Origin: Trachythela sp. YZ-2020
Taxonomy: Eukaryota; Cnidaria; Anthozoa; Malacalcyonacea; Clavulariidae
Direction: 5' to 3'
Length of the DNA stretch: 64,000 nt
NCBI GenBank assembly: GCA_016169945.1
Contig: JADLSH010000375.1
Coordinates: forward strand, 372,001 to 436,000
Of this stretch, positions 33,211-46,615 are shown one piece after another. A program made the position numbers and the translations under genes. The notes beneath the pieces were generated by a model. The model saw nothing but the letters and a program-made list of their open reading frames with translations, was not told where the DNA came from and ran no database searches. The stretch's first letter is position 1; every line of letters begins with the position of its first letter.

Positions 33211-35644
33211 TAGCAACGATATAAACAGCGTTAGCCAAATTTGTCTATTAGTGAAAAGGTGATTTTCTTGGGTACTCCACAGAGACGTAGTAGAGGTTTT
33301 ACACTCAAAGGGGGGAGACCGGGAAAACCAGGAGGGGCCGAAGGGCTTTTACTCTGCCGTTAGTTCGATCATGGCATAGTTAGGTTAGTAACTGAATCCA
33401 ACAAGACTACAAGAGACGTCCTGGATATACAGTACATGCAGGTGCGGGACAGTGGAGACGGGGGGTATGCCCCCCCCCCAATTTTCGTTGCATAAAGATA
33501 AAATCGCTCATTGAAATTGATATATGGAATTGAAATACGAACGACAATGTCTTCAACCACACCCAAACTTTCACATTGATTGCATTGCAATAATTTGTAC
33601 ATTTAAGATAGGACTGTGCAAACTTCGGCTTTTCAGCTCCGGCTGCTTAGAGCTCAAATATCCGGCTCCGGCTTTGTTGGTTCACAACTCAGAGGATAGA
33701 ATCTAACCGGATAATAGCGGATATTATTCGGCTCGACTTTGTACCTAGAGCTTTTCGTAGTGATCGAAAGCTGACAAGCGACTCAAGCAAACACATTGAC
33801 AGAAATTATGTAAACTTTATTGAACGATTTAAAATGCTCACACGATTTTGGGTACCTTGGACGGAACAGTTTAATATTTTTTTTCATTTACAAACAATAA
33901 ATCCTTAATAACCTAGAACCAGACTTAGGGGGTTGAAGTGCGCGAACAGGTGCCAACTGCTACTATAAATTAATAAGGGCTGAGCCAGAGAGTAAACTTT
34001 ACAATTCATTTTCACGAATTGTTCATGCGCAATATGCAAGTAATGCAAGCTAAGCAAAGGCAGATATAAAGACGCGAGTATGCGGTAATTATGCCGATGC
34101 AGTTATTGCACGGTATTGTTAATATATGCAGTATTACGATATTGTTAACACATATATTTGCAGTTGTAGATACGATTATCTATTCTTGTCATATGTCATT
34201 TTGACTTTCCAGCGGAGCCAGTGAACTATAATACATGGAAGCTGACTCCAGCTCAAAAAGGGAAGCTAAACATGGCGGAAATGGAAGGAATTCTGGTGCG
34301 TCATTTTCAGTCCCCTACGCGCGCGGTCAAACTCTTTAATGGCAAAGGAGATGTTTTTAAAAAATACAGCAAATTCAATGCAAATTTTGAATTCTGTGTT
34401 TTGTTTTGGTGGGGTTTAAATATTAAATTTGTTTAAAAAGACTGCGATATTTGACCTATATTTCTAGCTAAAAACCACTATTGAAGGTCATTTTAGGAAA
34501 TAATAAATTACAAAACAATATGAAATTGCATATCAATTTTTCATTGTATACACGAAAAACTTTCTTATTAATATACTAAACGCTCGCCTAAAATTGTAGT
34601 TGAAAAGCAGTCGCATGTGACAAAAAACCACAAATAAACAATATAATAAAGTGAATGAATTCAGAAATTAGCAAAAACAACAACAAAAATGTAAACATAA
34701 TGAAAAATACAGATTTATTCACACATACAGTGGGAAAATGCAGGAAAACAAAGCAGGTCTACATTATATTCCAAAAACAGAAAAAAATGTTCTGGTAAAA
34801 TTTTTTAAACCATCCTCTTGACTGGAAAATGTTAACCTGAAAAACTGCCCATTAACCTCCAGCACTGTTTTTACAATTAGTACGCAAAGTAAGACATAAT
34901 CATATACTAAATTGATAAACTACAACCTTTTTAATAAACTTTAAATTAGCATACAACCTGAACATCTTATTTAGTACATACTTTTATTTTCTACGTTTGT
35001 TCAACAGTCAATAGAAATGTTTCAAATAAGAAATAATTTAACTATGTTTTATAGTCTCGATAAACTCTATAAACAGTTCTACAATATATTTATAAATCTT
35101 GCCACCTTGAATATCTTGCGAGAATGCCAGGTGCGTCTGCAGAGAGCGCTCCCGCAAGCGGATATCAGGGAAACAAAGAAAACAGGAACACAAAAAAAAA
35201 ACAATAAACCAATACTAAAGCAACGTTAATTTGGGCTAATTTTGAGCTGTTATACGATGCAATTTTTCATGTGCAGCATGCCAGGTAAGGTTCAGTATCA
35301 TCGCTTTCACAACAAGTATACACTGTGATACACTTTCGTACAATAGCCCGAATAGGTGTCGCAATGTTTACTCGTGGTAATTTATCTCCTATTGGTTTTA
35401 CCACGCAGAATTTAGCGTCAAACTTTGACCGCCGCATTATGCATGAAATTCATTGCTTACTTTGCAGTGTTCTGTTCAATGTTTTATTTAATTATTGCGT
35501 CAGAAGTTGCATGAAAATTTGCACCGTGTAACAGCGCTTTTGCACGTGAATTTTTCTCATTTTCGTCTATAGCTGGACGGAAGAATGTTATACTCCATAA
35601 ACAACAAAGATAGTAAAATAACAAATGAAGTTCCTGGTAAAGTT
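33211..35644. other. Gap downstream of BCCT gene 1
   Basis: No gene recognised. A C-run with hAT-like flavour lies near 33430-33480, followed by AT-rich unique sequence. The 70-codon frame at 34221 has no recognisable motif. The stretch from 35230 may hold the 3'UTR of the transporter gene to its right. Confidence 0.4.
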
Positions 35645-38600
35645 CTAAACGAATGTCGTTGTTTCAGTCTCTTTAGCATCGCCATTTTCCATAACGATAT
35701 CTGCTTTCTTGTTTTCCAGGGGATAATCAGGATCTTCTTTCTTCTGTTGTTCTCCTATTGACATGTGTTTATCCATCTGATCAACGGCCAGGAAGTACAC
35801 GGCCACGGTCAAGGCATCAGAAATCATACTACCAGGAATTTTACTCTCTTCTCTTATCGAAGAACGTATTCCAATCACATAAGCAAAGAACCCGCAGAGC
35901 ACCACCCAACCTACATAAGCCAAACCAGAATCCACAACCTGAAGAATTTCAAAGAAAATCCAGCCATAAAACAAACTAGCCATGATCAACATGTAGGACC
36001 AACAACTTTTGTTATACAATTTACCAGCTGCACGACCGGCCGGCCACCACGGTGCTACAACAGCAACAACAATTCTCTTCAGCCCAGGAATAGACAGATG
36101 GTCAAATACATCAAAAAGACTAACGGCAAAGGTTTCTGCACTAGGATCAACATCTCCAGCTTCTTCCTTAACACATCGCCAAATGGAAACACACATAAAG
36201 AGAAGAATTGCAAGGTACGGCAACCCAGCTGCAATTGACACAGTTTGCAATGCAGTCAGAGCCTGCTCACCACCGGCCTGAAGTAAAGCTGTAGCACACG
36301 CCCCTTCGGTCAACGCCCAAAAGATGCGTTGAGCTACAGGAGGCTCTGGGTTACCATTTGCAGACAAGCAGTCGATGACCAGAGAACCACTGTCTGAACT
36401 GGTTACGAAATACAGCAAGATACTAATAACAGTGATTACATTGAGTACGTATCCAAGGTTGTCGCCATATTGCTGAAGCATATCGAAAAACCTTTGGGTG
36501 TTTGGTTGACACGACAGCTTGTACAACTTATTATTTCCAACCTCAACAAATGGAGAGACGCTACAGTTAACTCCAGCGTTGACAGCATCTCGTTCCATCT
36601 TCAGTCCAGCACCTCCAAATATGCAGAACCACATGAAAATGTAGATGACAGGAGCAGTGAGAGTTGCATTCAGGAAATTTCTTATTGTTCGGCCGCGTGA
36701 GATCTTGGCAATAAACATTCCGACGAAGGGACAGAAGGCGACCCACCATCCCCAGTAGAAGACAGTCCAACTATCCATCCATTCTTGTGCTTCGCGGCCA
36801 TCAGGTGCATTTCCAAGCTGGGCAAACGCTTCGGTGTGGAAGCCAAGCTGAAGAAGTGAGTGCAAGTAGTATCCGAGACTTTGAACAAATACGTTGAGGA
36901 GAAACCAAGTATCGTCGTGGAAGAAGACAAATAACATCAGGAACATACCAAGGCAAAAGCACAGTTCACTTAGTCGACGAATACCAACTTTAAGGCCAGA
37001 AACGACTGAAATAGTCGCAATAATAGTCACGCCCCATATGATGAATATCTGATTGGTAGAGGACTCCGATATGTCACTGTTCAAGCGATTGAGACCAGTG
37101 TTTAGGGACATGACGCCAAAGCCCAAACTCGTACAAACACCAAACATTGTTGACACGACAGAGAAAATATCGATTATATCACCAAAATATCCAAAAATTC
37201 TGTCACCCACCAAGGGATAGAAGCAAGATCTAATGGTCATTGGAAGTCCTTTCCTATACGTCACGATAGACATGAGCAAGCCTGTGACTGAATAGACAAC
37301 CCATCCATGGAAGCCCCAGTGCAACAATGTGAGATTCATAGCATCTTGAGCTTGTTGATTGTCCGAGTATCTTAAGAGAAATAGGAGTTAACATTAAATC
37401 GAAATTGAAAATATGAACTTTCATGCATGTACCTTCAGGGATGGATCTAGGTTGATTTGATAAGAGGGGTGCTAAGCGGGCGTTGGTCATGAAATTGGGC
37501 GTGGTCGGCGACCGAGGAAGGGTGAATCTCCACTGAGGACCCCCCATAGGGTCAAGCGGGTTATCTTGTTAGAAACTTTTGAAAAATAAGATTTCCTAGA
37601 TGGTCAAAAAGGCCCATCAATGGCCCGATATTACATTTTTGTTTGATAAATGCCCTATTTGACATGGGAATTGGCACCCCTCCTGCACCTTGGCTAAGCA
37701 TAGGAGGGGTGCGCACCCCCTCCTCCTAGTAAATCCATCCCTGTGTACCTTCACATCAGAAGAGAGAACAACAGACTACTTCTACTGTGTACGACACAAT
37801 TGAAAAACAACGTCACGTTTATATACAGCAAAGGAATTTTGGACATAACACATTGAATTGACATGTTAGCTAGTGCAGTGTGTATCACGGTTTGAAGGGC
37901 AGAAATAGGAGCAACTCGTTTCTACAAAAATGGAAACATGGAAGGTTCCAAATTTCCTCGTATATCATAAATCAATTTTCCTAAACCAAAACAAAAAACA
38001 ATCAAATTTCTTGACTTTTCCGTCACAAACACTGAAAAATTACCCAGAATGGTCTCATTTTAGATATCGAGATGATGAGTGACATCTATTTGTTTGGAGA
38101 AGATTACCAATAACGAAACATCGAAATCAAATAACTTATTAAATAATAAATCACTTATAAAATGGTAATTTTTAACGAGGCTCAAACGGTGGACACACAA
38201 CACTAGTGAACACTACATAATTATACAAGATACCAGGGGCCGGTTGTACGAAGGCCGTTTAGCTTAAACGGTGGATAAGCCAAAATTAAAAAACACTTTC
38301 ACACATTTGGTGAATGACTGAACTTAAATCTTATGCCCTTAATATGTCGTTGCAAATATAATTGTTCTATTCAAGTTGAAATATTTTAGCTTGGTTGTTC
38401 GATGAATGTATAGACTTGATCTATATTTTCGAGTTATCCACCGTTTAAGCTAAACGGGCTTCGTACAACCGGCCCCAGAAGGGGGAGGGAACATGCCACT
38501 TCTGTGCTATGCCAACAACAACAATAATAGAATAACAATATCGTCTGCAAAATAGATGTGATATATAGTATTGCACAACAACTCGTAGGTACGAATACGT

Positions 38601-41600
38601 AATACCAATTTCAAAACATTTTTTAATATAGGTAAAAATGTAAACATCATTATTAATATGAAACGAGCAAGACATGATGGCAATAAATTTCAAATAATTT
38701 CTTGTTGAAATCATGTTTAAACAAAACGTGCAGACATATTTTAGGCAGACTTACAGTCAAAACGGGTGTTCTGTTCCGAGGAATATTGCAATATTGTCAC
38801 TGATATTGCAATTTTTATTTGGAGATTGCTCTGAGCAATTTGCAACGGACGCGAACAAATTGCAAATTGAAATTCACAACCGGGTTTGCAAAATAAACTC
38901 TCTGATTTGGCTACTAGCAAAAAGGAAGCTCCAATCCAATTGCTCGGAGCATTTGATTGGCTTCTTTGTTTTCTAGTAGCCAACCAGAGGCTTTGTTTAC
39001 AAACCTGCTTGTGAATTTCAATTTGCAATTTGTTCGCATCGGTTGCAAATTGCTCAGAGCAATCTCCACATCAAAATTGCAATATTGCATGACAATATTG
39101 CAATTTTCCTCGGAACAGAACACCCGTTTTGACTGTAAAAGAAACGGGAATCGCACATTGGTACAACATTTCTATATATCACACTTACTTGAACAGCTAG
39201 AAGACCACCCAACTACACTAAGAAACCCATCCAGATGCATACTATAGCACAAGTTTGTCATAGTCACATATACCTTGTCTTTAACTGGTCTATCGAATGG
39301 AATTCCCGACTAGAAAAACTCTACCAAATTTCGTGCCGAGAATGCATGGATGATCAAATGCATGCAGTATTGTAAATTCAATGTGTTTTGGCATGGTATG
39401 AATCGAAAAAAATGCATAAACGGAGGCGCCCGATGTACATCAGTGTGCATTCTAAGCAAGAAATTTGATAGAATTTTATGTTTCTACATTGTCAAGAGGC
39501 CCGACCTGATAAAATAAAAGAAAGCACCGTCAGTATACCCGTAACATTCAGAAAATCAAATTTAACAATTGCCTTTGCAATTGCATACTATTAATCTCAT
39601 TACATGTATATACTTTCACAAAACTTTAAACAAAATATAATCAACTAAATCAAGTTGAAATTTTTGATGCATTAAAACTAGGATACACAAAACACAAATA
39701 CAGTTGAACGTACATTAGCCAGTTTACGCAACACATTTTCTTAACTTGCTGCCCAATTGTTCAACAAACCCTTCCTTGACAATAGAATATTAAAAATTCC
39801 TACTCGGAAGCTGTCAGAACATAAATTTTTACATTTTAATAGCTGCATGGGCACTGGAAAAACACCGAACCGTCTAAACGGTCTCGAGATAAGAAATAGC
39901 CAAAAGTTACAGAAACGTATCCACTAATTAATCAAGATCGGTTGTTTTGTAAATATCAAACCTCAAGTCAGGTTGTGGTCAAGCTCCCTGTGGAGTTATT
40001 TGCCCATGATATCAGCGTTTTGTGCACCTGCTTTTTGCAATGCATTGACATCTTAACTAAAAATACTCATTTGTTAGCTGAGTCAACTGGAAGAGAGCAC
40101 AGAAGAGCCTCAACTATATCCTATATATAGTACGTTTAGAGGATAAAAGCACGCAAGTTCTCGTATGGTGCTCCAATTTAATGAAGACGGCCCAACAACC
40201 TTATTGAAATACGCATGTACGATTGTTTAGATGTGTGTTGACCATTGTATATGAACTGAATACAGTATCAGAGGATTAAGTCACGGGCCATACGATTCAA
40301 CAAAGTTCTAATCAAGCCTGTTTGGAATAGTACTTGCCACGGCTAGAATGCTATATTAGCGTATAGTATATAAAAATGCGAGACTTTCAAATATTCATTT
40401 TTTTTACTTTTCATAAATTTTATCGTATAGCAGTTATAGGTTTTGCAAGTAAAAAAGGTTGAAAATGGCTAAATTATTAATTCTATAATTTCAACGCTTT
40501 TACTTTGTAGCCTAGAAAAAACATTTCTGCATCAAATAAACAAAAAATGTTCAACTATATAGTATCGAGTAAGAATAATAATCAAGCTTTTTATACACAG
40601 TAGTAATATTACGGCATACTGTAACTGATGTGGTCAAGACCAATCAAGACTACAGTATAGCGTTCCAGTCCATGTATAGAGTTCATTGGGCAACACATTT
40701 ACAGTTTTGTCACCTTCTTCACACCTACATTATCTTTAATTATTTATCCCGTCCATTAAATTGTTTTGACCTTATTATTACTGAGTCTGATAGGAGTTAA
40801 AGTTTACAGTAACATAAAATATAGAGATGAAATGCTGGTCACGTTCCGGTGTTTAAAGAAACAATAATTATATGGTATCAAGCCTCCCAAAAAAGAGTAA
40901 AACCCATCAAGTTTCCCATCTTGCTATTTTACTTTGTCTAACAGCAGAGCGTTTACATTGCTTTCATTTAAAATCCAAAAACCTGAGTTCAACCTCTATT
41001 ATTTAAATTTCAGCTTTGATTTCGAAAACAGGATGTTGCTCTACAAAGCAAGATATTGGACTTCATGAGAATATTCAGGAAGTTATTTTATACAGTTTAC
41101 TAAAGAACGTTTGTGCGTCTTTGCAAGGTAACAAGGTGACATCCTTCCAAGTCGACGACAAAATGTCTGAACATTTCTTTATTCCATTTGACATGTCTAA
41201 TTCACTGAACATGTAACAAACAGTTTGGTAATGAACTATTTAGTGCTTCTTTCATTTTGATTATTTATATAAATCAGTGTGAGAGTGTCCGCAAGTACCG
41301 ACATTTTGTTTTCGTTATTAGGATATCTGTAATTAAAAATTTATGTGCATTAGGATATTCATTTTTAAATGTTAAGTAACACTTCCACCCTAATACAATA
41401 AGTATTTAGTTGTCATTATGATGTCATGTAAAGCTCAGAACCTTCGACCATCATAGACATATATAACATGAAGATAAGAGTAGAGAGGAATACAAACATT
41501 ACTCAAGATATGCACTCATTAGGTCAACATAAATGTCTAAACCTGCCTCATCCAACCCCTATATTGGCTAACTTTTCATTGTTTAGCTTGCATGCCTGTT

Positions 41601-44467
41601 CAGTTCTTTTAAGGTCTCTTCAGAACCTTTGTATATGTCGTGTTAAATAAACATTAGCGAAAATGCTATGCTGTGTCGCACAAGCATATATTAACGAAAA
41701 AACATGAGCGAAAAATGTTGCGCTCTTTGTCAAGCGAGTCTATTGACGAAATCTGATTCTCTTGGTACAGTAGTACCATTTTTCAGTGAAACAAGAAAGA
41801 GTTTCTCTCGAAGCTGAAATCAACGGCAACGACTTCATGCGTTATAGTCAACGACCTAATAAATTCTATGGGAATTAAAACATCAGGTTTATTCGGTTCT
41901 CGAAGTCAACAAGAACGGGATTCTGCCATTCTTTGCAGGAACTGCACAAAAAATATCTGCCACTGTTAACCCATTAGCTAGCAATGCACCCATGCAGGTG
42001 TGCCCTAACACCAAAGTGTTTTACTCTGTCTAACACGGCACCAGACAATTTTACTTATCAGTGGAAAATGAAAACTTGGTAAATATATTTTCGGTTAGAT
42101 TATATCATACCGACAATACCCATTCATTTCGTAACCTTACACATAATAGTCACTTGTACACGTAAACATTAACAATTTCCTCAAAATATGTCATTTATAA
42201 CTGCGGAGTCCTTCAAAAGTATGTATTAAATATGATAAAGAATAAGATATTCTCGCAATTTCATTTTTAAACTTTATGTTAAAACTGTTTTGAAATGATT
42301 TCTGTGTTTCTTTATGAAATATAAAGACAATTAAGAAAAAGAGAAGCCTGGAATAGCCGAAATATATTCAACATAATAAAAATAAATATATAGAAGCTCG
42401 CCACACTCAACCGTATGAACTTTGTCTACCACCAGAGCTGTGACATTTAAGATAATTTAATAATTATGTCCATTTAAAATCTCTCTATCCGTTTCTGTAC
42501 TCTCTTCCAGACTCACGGCTTTAATACCAAGGAATTTAACTTGTCAACCTGCTGTTTACATATATACTCCAGGGGATTAACAACGATAATAGAAAATGTT
42601 TTTGTGGATGAATAAAGCAATTTGTATCCTTCTTCGAAGAGTGTTGACAATACCTGGTAAATAATGCTCTTCCCGTATAGCTAATATAGCTAAAACATCC
42701 CACTGCTCCAACGCCAAAAGCCAAATACATTTCTTTGGATTTTCTTTTAGAGAGTGGATGTGATAAATTTCGAGAACTTTATCCAGAACGTCTTCGAACA
42801 CATTTTCTCTCAAGAAAGCTGCCATGTTTATATTTTAATAATAATTTTACTAGTAATTGGAGTTACGTATTAGCCAATGAAAGTGCAGTGTTTGTGATCC
42901 TTTGTTCAAATAGCCAATCAGAGCTACAACCGTGATACGGTTGTACGGCATGAACTTTAGTTAACATTTGTATCAGGCCTATATCAGGTCTATATCTTGC
43001 CGCTCTGCCTTTCAGCGTAAGGCGAGAATATAGGCCTGATCGCAGGTTAGTCCAGACAAAGAACAATATACTCAATATACTCAATATACTGAAACAAAAA
43101 CTGCAAGCACACAAATTTGGGAAGAAAGATATTTAAAAAAGGGAAATGAATCACGAACAACAGTGCTAGTCAATGGTTGTTTCACGTTTTGTTAAAATTT
43201 GAAACCAAGTTGATTATTTACCCTGCCAAAATGCTGAATAAATTAAATACAAAAATATACAAGTGTTGACAAAATACCACGAACAACAGTGCTAGTCAAT
43301 GGTTGTTTCACGTTTTGTTAAAATTTGAAACCAAGTTGATTATTTACCCCGCCAAAATGCTGAATAAATTACAAATTTTTTTGTAAATACAAAAATATAC
43401 AAGTGTTGACAAAATGTACTATTTTGTAATTATTGTACTTCGAAAATTTCAAGAAAATGCTTTGAGTTCGGACTAATTTGAAACGAAATCGCAAACATAA
43501 AGCGAAATTTTGATTATAACACCGTACGAGATAAAAACCACATGTCTCCTTCTAAGACAAAGGGACATCTGTCATCGTTCATTTTTTAATATACTGAAAA
43601 TACTCGGAAAACTCTAAATTTACTCTTAAACCAAGTGAAAAACGACTTTAAAGCTAAGAATATATATTTCAAAGCCTTTATAGATGTAAATACGTATACG
43701 AAAAGCTAAAACAGGGGTACTAGCAAAGCGTTCCGTTCAATTATTCATATAAAGTCTCAAGACCACGCGGCACTGGCGGCAGCTAGGCGTGTTTGTATTG
43801 GACTGACAAATAACTATGATGAAAAAGTAATAGAAAATCCCTTTACATACCTTTTCCAATAACGATTTCCATATTTTTTTTTCGGTGCATAATGCGAGAC
43901 TGGTTCAGCGACACTGAAGTAGAATAATCCAATACCGATACCAGCCGCAAACAACATTGTGAAATATGTGCCATCGCTAAATTCCGGTTTCTCGTCGTCT
44001 TTACCGAGCTTAAGGTCGCTGTATTTCGAGAAATACAGATAGACGAGAAAGATAATAAGTATGTTCACAGCACCGATGTAGAACCAGGTGAAAGTAGCTG
44101 TAATCCATTTCTTGATTTTTCCCATTTCATAGCTGGCGCCTTTTGGGTCGGAAACACACCACGCAACGAAGCCCCATATTACGACGGCTGATACAAGAGT
44201 CACAACTGGATTGAAATTCAGTCGTATTGGGCCAAATTTGACTTTAAAAGTATGACAACGATCGTTTCTAGGATCCCTTTCCATCGTTAAATAGTTCACA
44301 TGCACTGCTGAACGAGCTTCTGAACTTCGGACTCCAATTTCTTCTAGTTTCTTCCAGCTTGAGTACTCATATAGAGTCGGATTTCCTGCGCTTGGGCTGG
44401 CCCGCCCACAAATGACATCGGCCTGACGCAGCGTTTCATGATTGGTCTGTCCATGACTGCGTGGCAA
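35645..44467 (-). CDS. BCCT-family transporter 1 (betaine/choline/carnitine type)
   Basis: Sodium- or proton-coupled carrier of quaternary-ammonium osmolytes, 12 membrane helices in this family. Two exons on the minus strand: 44467 (or 44284) to 43851 and 37370 to 35645, joined in phase 2 inside Arg (NRYWK-R-YSDNQQ). Lengths are 780 or 719 residues. The paralogue aligns from the second Met, so 44284 is the likelier start. Family signatures are GIGIGLFYFSVAEP in helix 3 (the Gly-x-Gly-Ile-Gly form linked to betaine transport) and YWGWWVAFCPFVGMFIAKIS followed by RGRTIR. At about residue 357 this copy has Phe where paralogue 2 has Trp. The C-terminus is hydrophilic and ends TTFV, a possible class I PDZ ligand. 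The 6.5-kb intron carries a hAT MITE, a palindromic Tc1-type MITE and a helicase relic. Substrate is inferred. Confidence 0.92.
37436..37743. mobile_element. 308-bp non-autonomous hAT with perfect target duplication
   Basis: The left end CAGGGATGGATCTAGG and right end TAGTAAATCCATCCCTG form inverted repeats. Both sides are flanked by the identical 8-bp TGTACCTT (37428-37435 and 37744-37751), the duplication length of hAT transposition. It lies 65 bp inside the intron of BCCT gene 1 next to exon 2. Non-coding. Confidence 0.9.
38236..38476. mobile_element. ~240-bp palindromic MITE
   Basis: The ends GGGGCCGGTTGTACGAAG and complement CTTCGTACAACCGGCCCC continue inward as CCGTTTAGCTTAAACGGTGG and its complement. 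The centre is AT-rich. Confidence 0.8.
38754..39135. mobile_element. Long palindromic Tc1/mariner-type MITE
   Basis: 382 bp. CAGTCAAAACGGGTGTTCTG at the left returns as complement at the right, both flanked by TA. Complementarity extends almost to the centre through GCAATATTG, GATTGCTCTGAGCAATTTGC and AAATTGCAAATTGAAATTCA. It gives mirror reading frames on both strands, which are not genes. Confidence 0.85.
39136..42516. other. BCCT gene 1 intron, AT-rich part
   Basis: No gene, RNA or clear repeat recognised in this stretch. It is AT-rich unique-looking sequence with only short frames. Confidence 0.45.
42517..42825 (-). pseudogene. RecQ-like helicase first exon, broken at Walker A
   Basis: The minus strand opens at 42825 with MAAFLRENVFEDVLDKVLEI and EQWDVLAIL, as before the ATP-binding loop of RecQ-type helicases. 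The frame then shifts: GKSIIYQVL and SIIVVNPLEYICKQQVDKL (motif Ia region) continue in another frame after a small deletion that removes most of the Walker A loop. A GTGAGT donor follows at 42516. No further helicase exons are seen. Two CCAAT-like boxes lie upstream at about 42870 and 42910. Such RecQ-like genes occur in many copies in coral-type genomes, so a mobile or retrogene origin is likely. Confidence 0.65.
42826..43145. other. Upstream of helicase relic, with small inverted repeat
   Basis: ATCAGGCCTATAT at about 42972 and its complement at about 43030 flank a ~65-bp hairpin-like segment. Nothing else recognised apart from the CCAAT-like boxes. Confidence 0.45.
43152..43415. repeat. 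Tandem duplication of a ~126-bp segment
   Basis: CACGAACAACAGTGCTAGTC starts at 43152 and again at 43278. The two copies differ by one base over the first ~95 positions and by a small insertion near 43372. Confidence 0.9.
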
Positions 44468-46615
44468 GCACGTGATACTGGTTCAAGTGAATTTAATATT
44501 GAATAATAAATATGCCATTCCAGACTAATTATGCCATATGGCTTCACTCTTTCACAACTATTTTCAAAATATAATGACAGTGTGCATTGCTTTAAAAATG
44601 ACGTAACGCCAGAAAGTACATTTCCCGGTAAAACCCAATCCAATGCAAATACTCCCATGCGTCAGCTCAAAAGGCTGATTAATGAGTTAGTGTGACACTG
44701 ACACTGTCAGGAAATATAAGACATATATTTAAATTGACTGAGAAGTAGCCTAATTTGGTAAAATTTCAACGTTGTGGATTTTTAATCCGGTCAATATTTG
44801 TACAAATTCGCGCATCATAAAAAGACACGTACAGCAGAAACGTGCAGTCCGTGCAGATCGTACAGTTTCATACGGATTTTCCAAAAAGTCTGAACTGTGC
44901 GCTACCTAGTTCCTGGCCTTTCATTCCGCAATGTTTCGTGCGCTGGACTGTGCGTGGGACGGTTTCCGAAAGTCACTTTGAAAGGCGTTTCTAAAACCTC
45001 CGTATTCGTCCTTGAAGATATCCGTTTCGCATCCTAGCCTTTTTTAGTGTGAACGATCAACAAAAATGCAAAAAAGTATTCGTTGTCAAACAAAAACGGA
45101 CTAGGCCTCCTATAGGGGTTTACTCGACAGGTTTTAGCTGTTTGCCTGTTTTAATGCGGGCATGTTATATTTGTAGAAAGTCTTTACATATTTTGCGCTG
45201 CACAGGAATCGCAGGGCCGCAGGTTCATTTCCTGCCGGAGGGCCTATAGATGCATTTTTCGCAACTGCTCCTGGGTTAGGTGTAAAATATGTATATAATT
45301 ATCGCTACAAAAACGTTGAACATTAAGTTCTATCGAACGAGATGCCCATAAATCTATGTTATATTTGTAGGCTATAATGGCTAATACATTACTTGATGAC
45401 CTAAAGGTAGTCGATTATTTCAGCAGGTGACTCACCCACAACCATCGTGCTCTCCCCCCCGTCCTTTTGGAAGGTTAGAGTGAACACAGGTCACAGTTAA
45501 AGCGCCCCTCGTCCGGTGATGTTTTGCAAAGTTGGGGAAGCTGCGGAAAAAGCAAAATGGCGTGGGCGTGGGGCGTGGCAATTGGATGTGGTCACACGTT
45601 GTTAAAGTCAATGAGTATTGCTCAGTGTCCTGGATGTGATCAATTTATATCTTGAAATATCTTCAAATAAGTCTTCAAATGTTGGAAGCGTCATCAAATG
45701 CGCTACTAGCAATGGACAAAGCTTTGTATAAGCAATTCACAAATTGGTTCACGAGTTTTTAATTTTTACATAAATGATAAACAATAGCTATATCACATGT
45801 TTTTCCATTTTTGTTTTAATAGTACTCTTAAAAAATAGCTACTCTTATAAATATATATATAAGTAAATATTTATGTATACAGGAAGAGCATTAACTTTAG
45901 TTTTTGTCAGTTTTTGTTGATATATAAATAAGTGCAACCATACAAAATAATATATTGCAGAGCTTTTGACAAGCGGCATTGTCTCGCGTTTGATTTTCAT
46001 CATCAGGGAGGACGGCGTTCCGGCCCCTAAGTATTTTTTTGCCTGAGGGAATGTCGTTCCCCCTGAGAAAATAGTGAGGGGCGGCGTTACCCTGCGTTCC
46101 CCCTGAAAACTAGTCACAATTTAAATAACATGTTACGATGTATAGCAGACGCTAATCCCGCCCTTGCTCATTTACACTTTTAAATATTTACCAGTACACG
46201 AGTTGAGCAATTTAGAAATACGGACACCGAAGGGCAAATGAGTTTATTCGAGAGGTTTCCGTCAATAGAGGTCACATAGGTATGAAGAGAGGTGGGCTGT
46301 GGCGGCGCCGTGGGGGGGACTGGGAAGGACGCATCCCACGTACTGGTTCGGCTCCAAGGTCAATTCCAACCTCGTACCCAGGGCTTCTGCTTCTCCAATT
46401 TGGCAAATTCGAGTAAAAAAGTGTCGGGCGCGGGGTGTATATTTGCGAAGCTGGTATAAGCGCAGCCCTGTTCATCGTTGAATATTCCACTCTTTATACA
46501 TTCATATACTGTGGTCCTGAATCTTCGATGTACTTTTTATATATGACGTTTGTAATCTTCGGTATTCTATAAAATCTTGCCCCCAAAATGCTCAGAATTT
46601 GCCATATGTCGAGTA
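44468..46615. other. Spacer upstream of BCCT gene 1
   Basis: Should contain the promoter of BCCT gene 1, but no core element can be named. Near 46000-46110 there are GTTCCCCCTGA motifs and near 46295-46330 a GGCGGCGCCGTGGGGGGG tract like degraded hAT termini. No coding gene seen. Confidence 0.4.

Noticed and set aside
34221..34436. 71-codon frame near a splice-acceptor-like sequence
   Set aside because: Checked as a possible last GUSB exon; no GUSB motif is present.
38713..39247. Overlapping frames on both strands
   Set aside because: They are mirror translations of a palindromic MITE.
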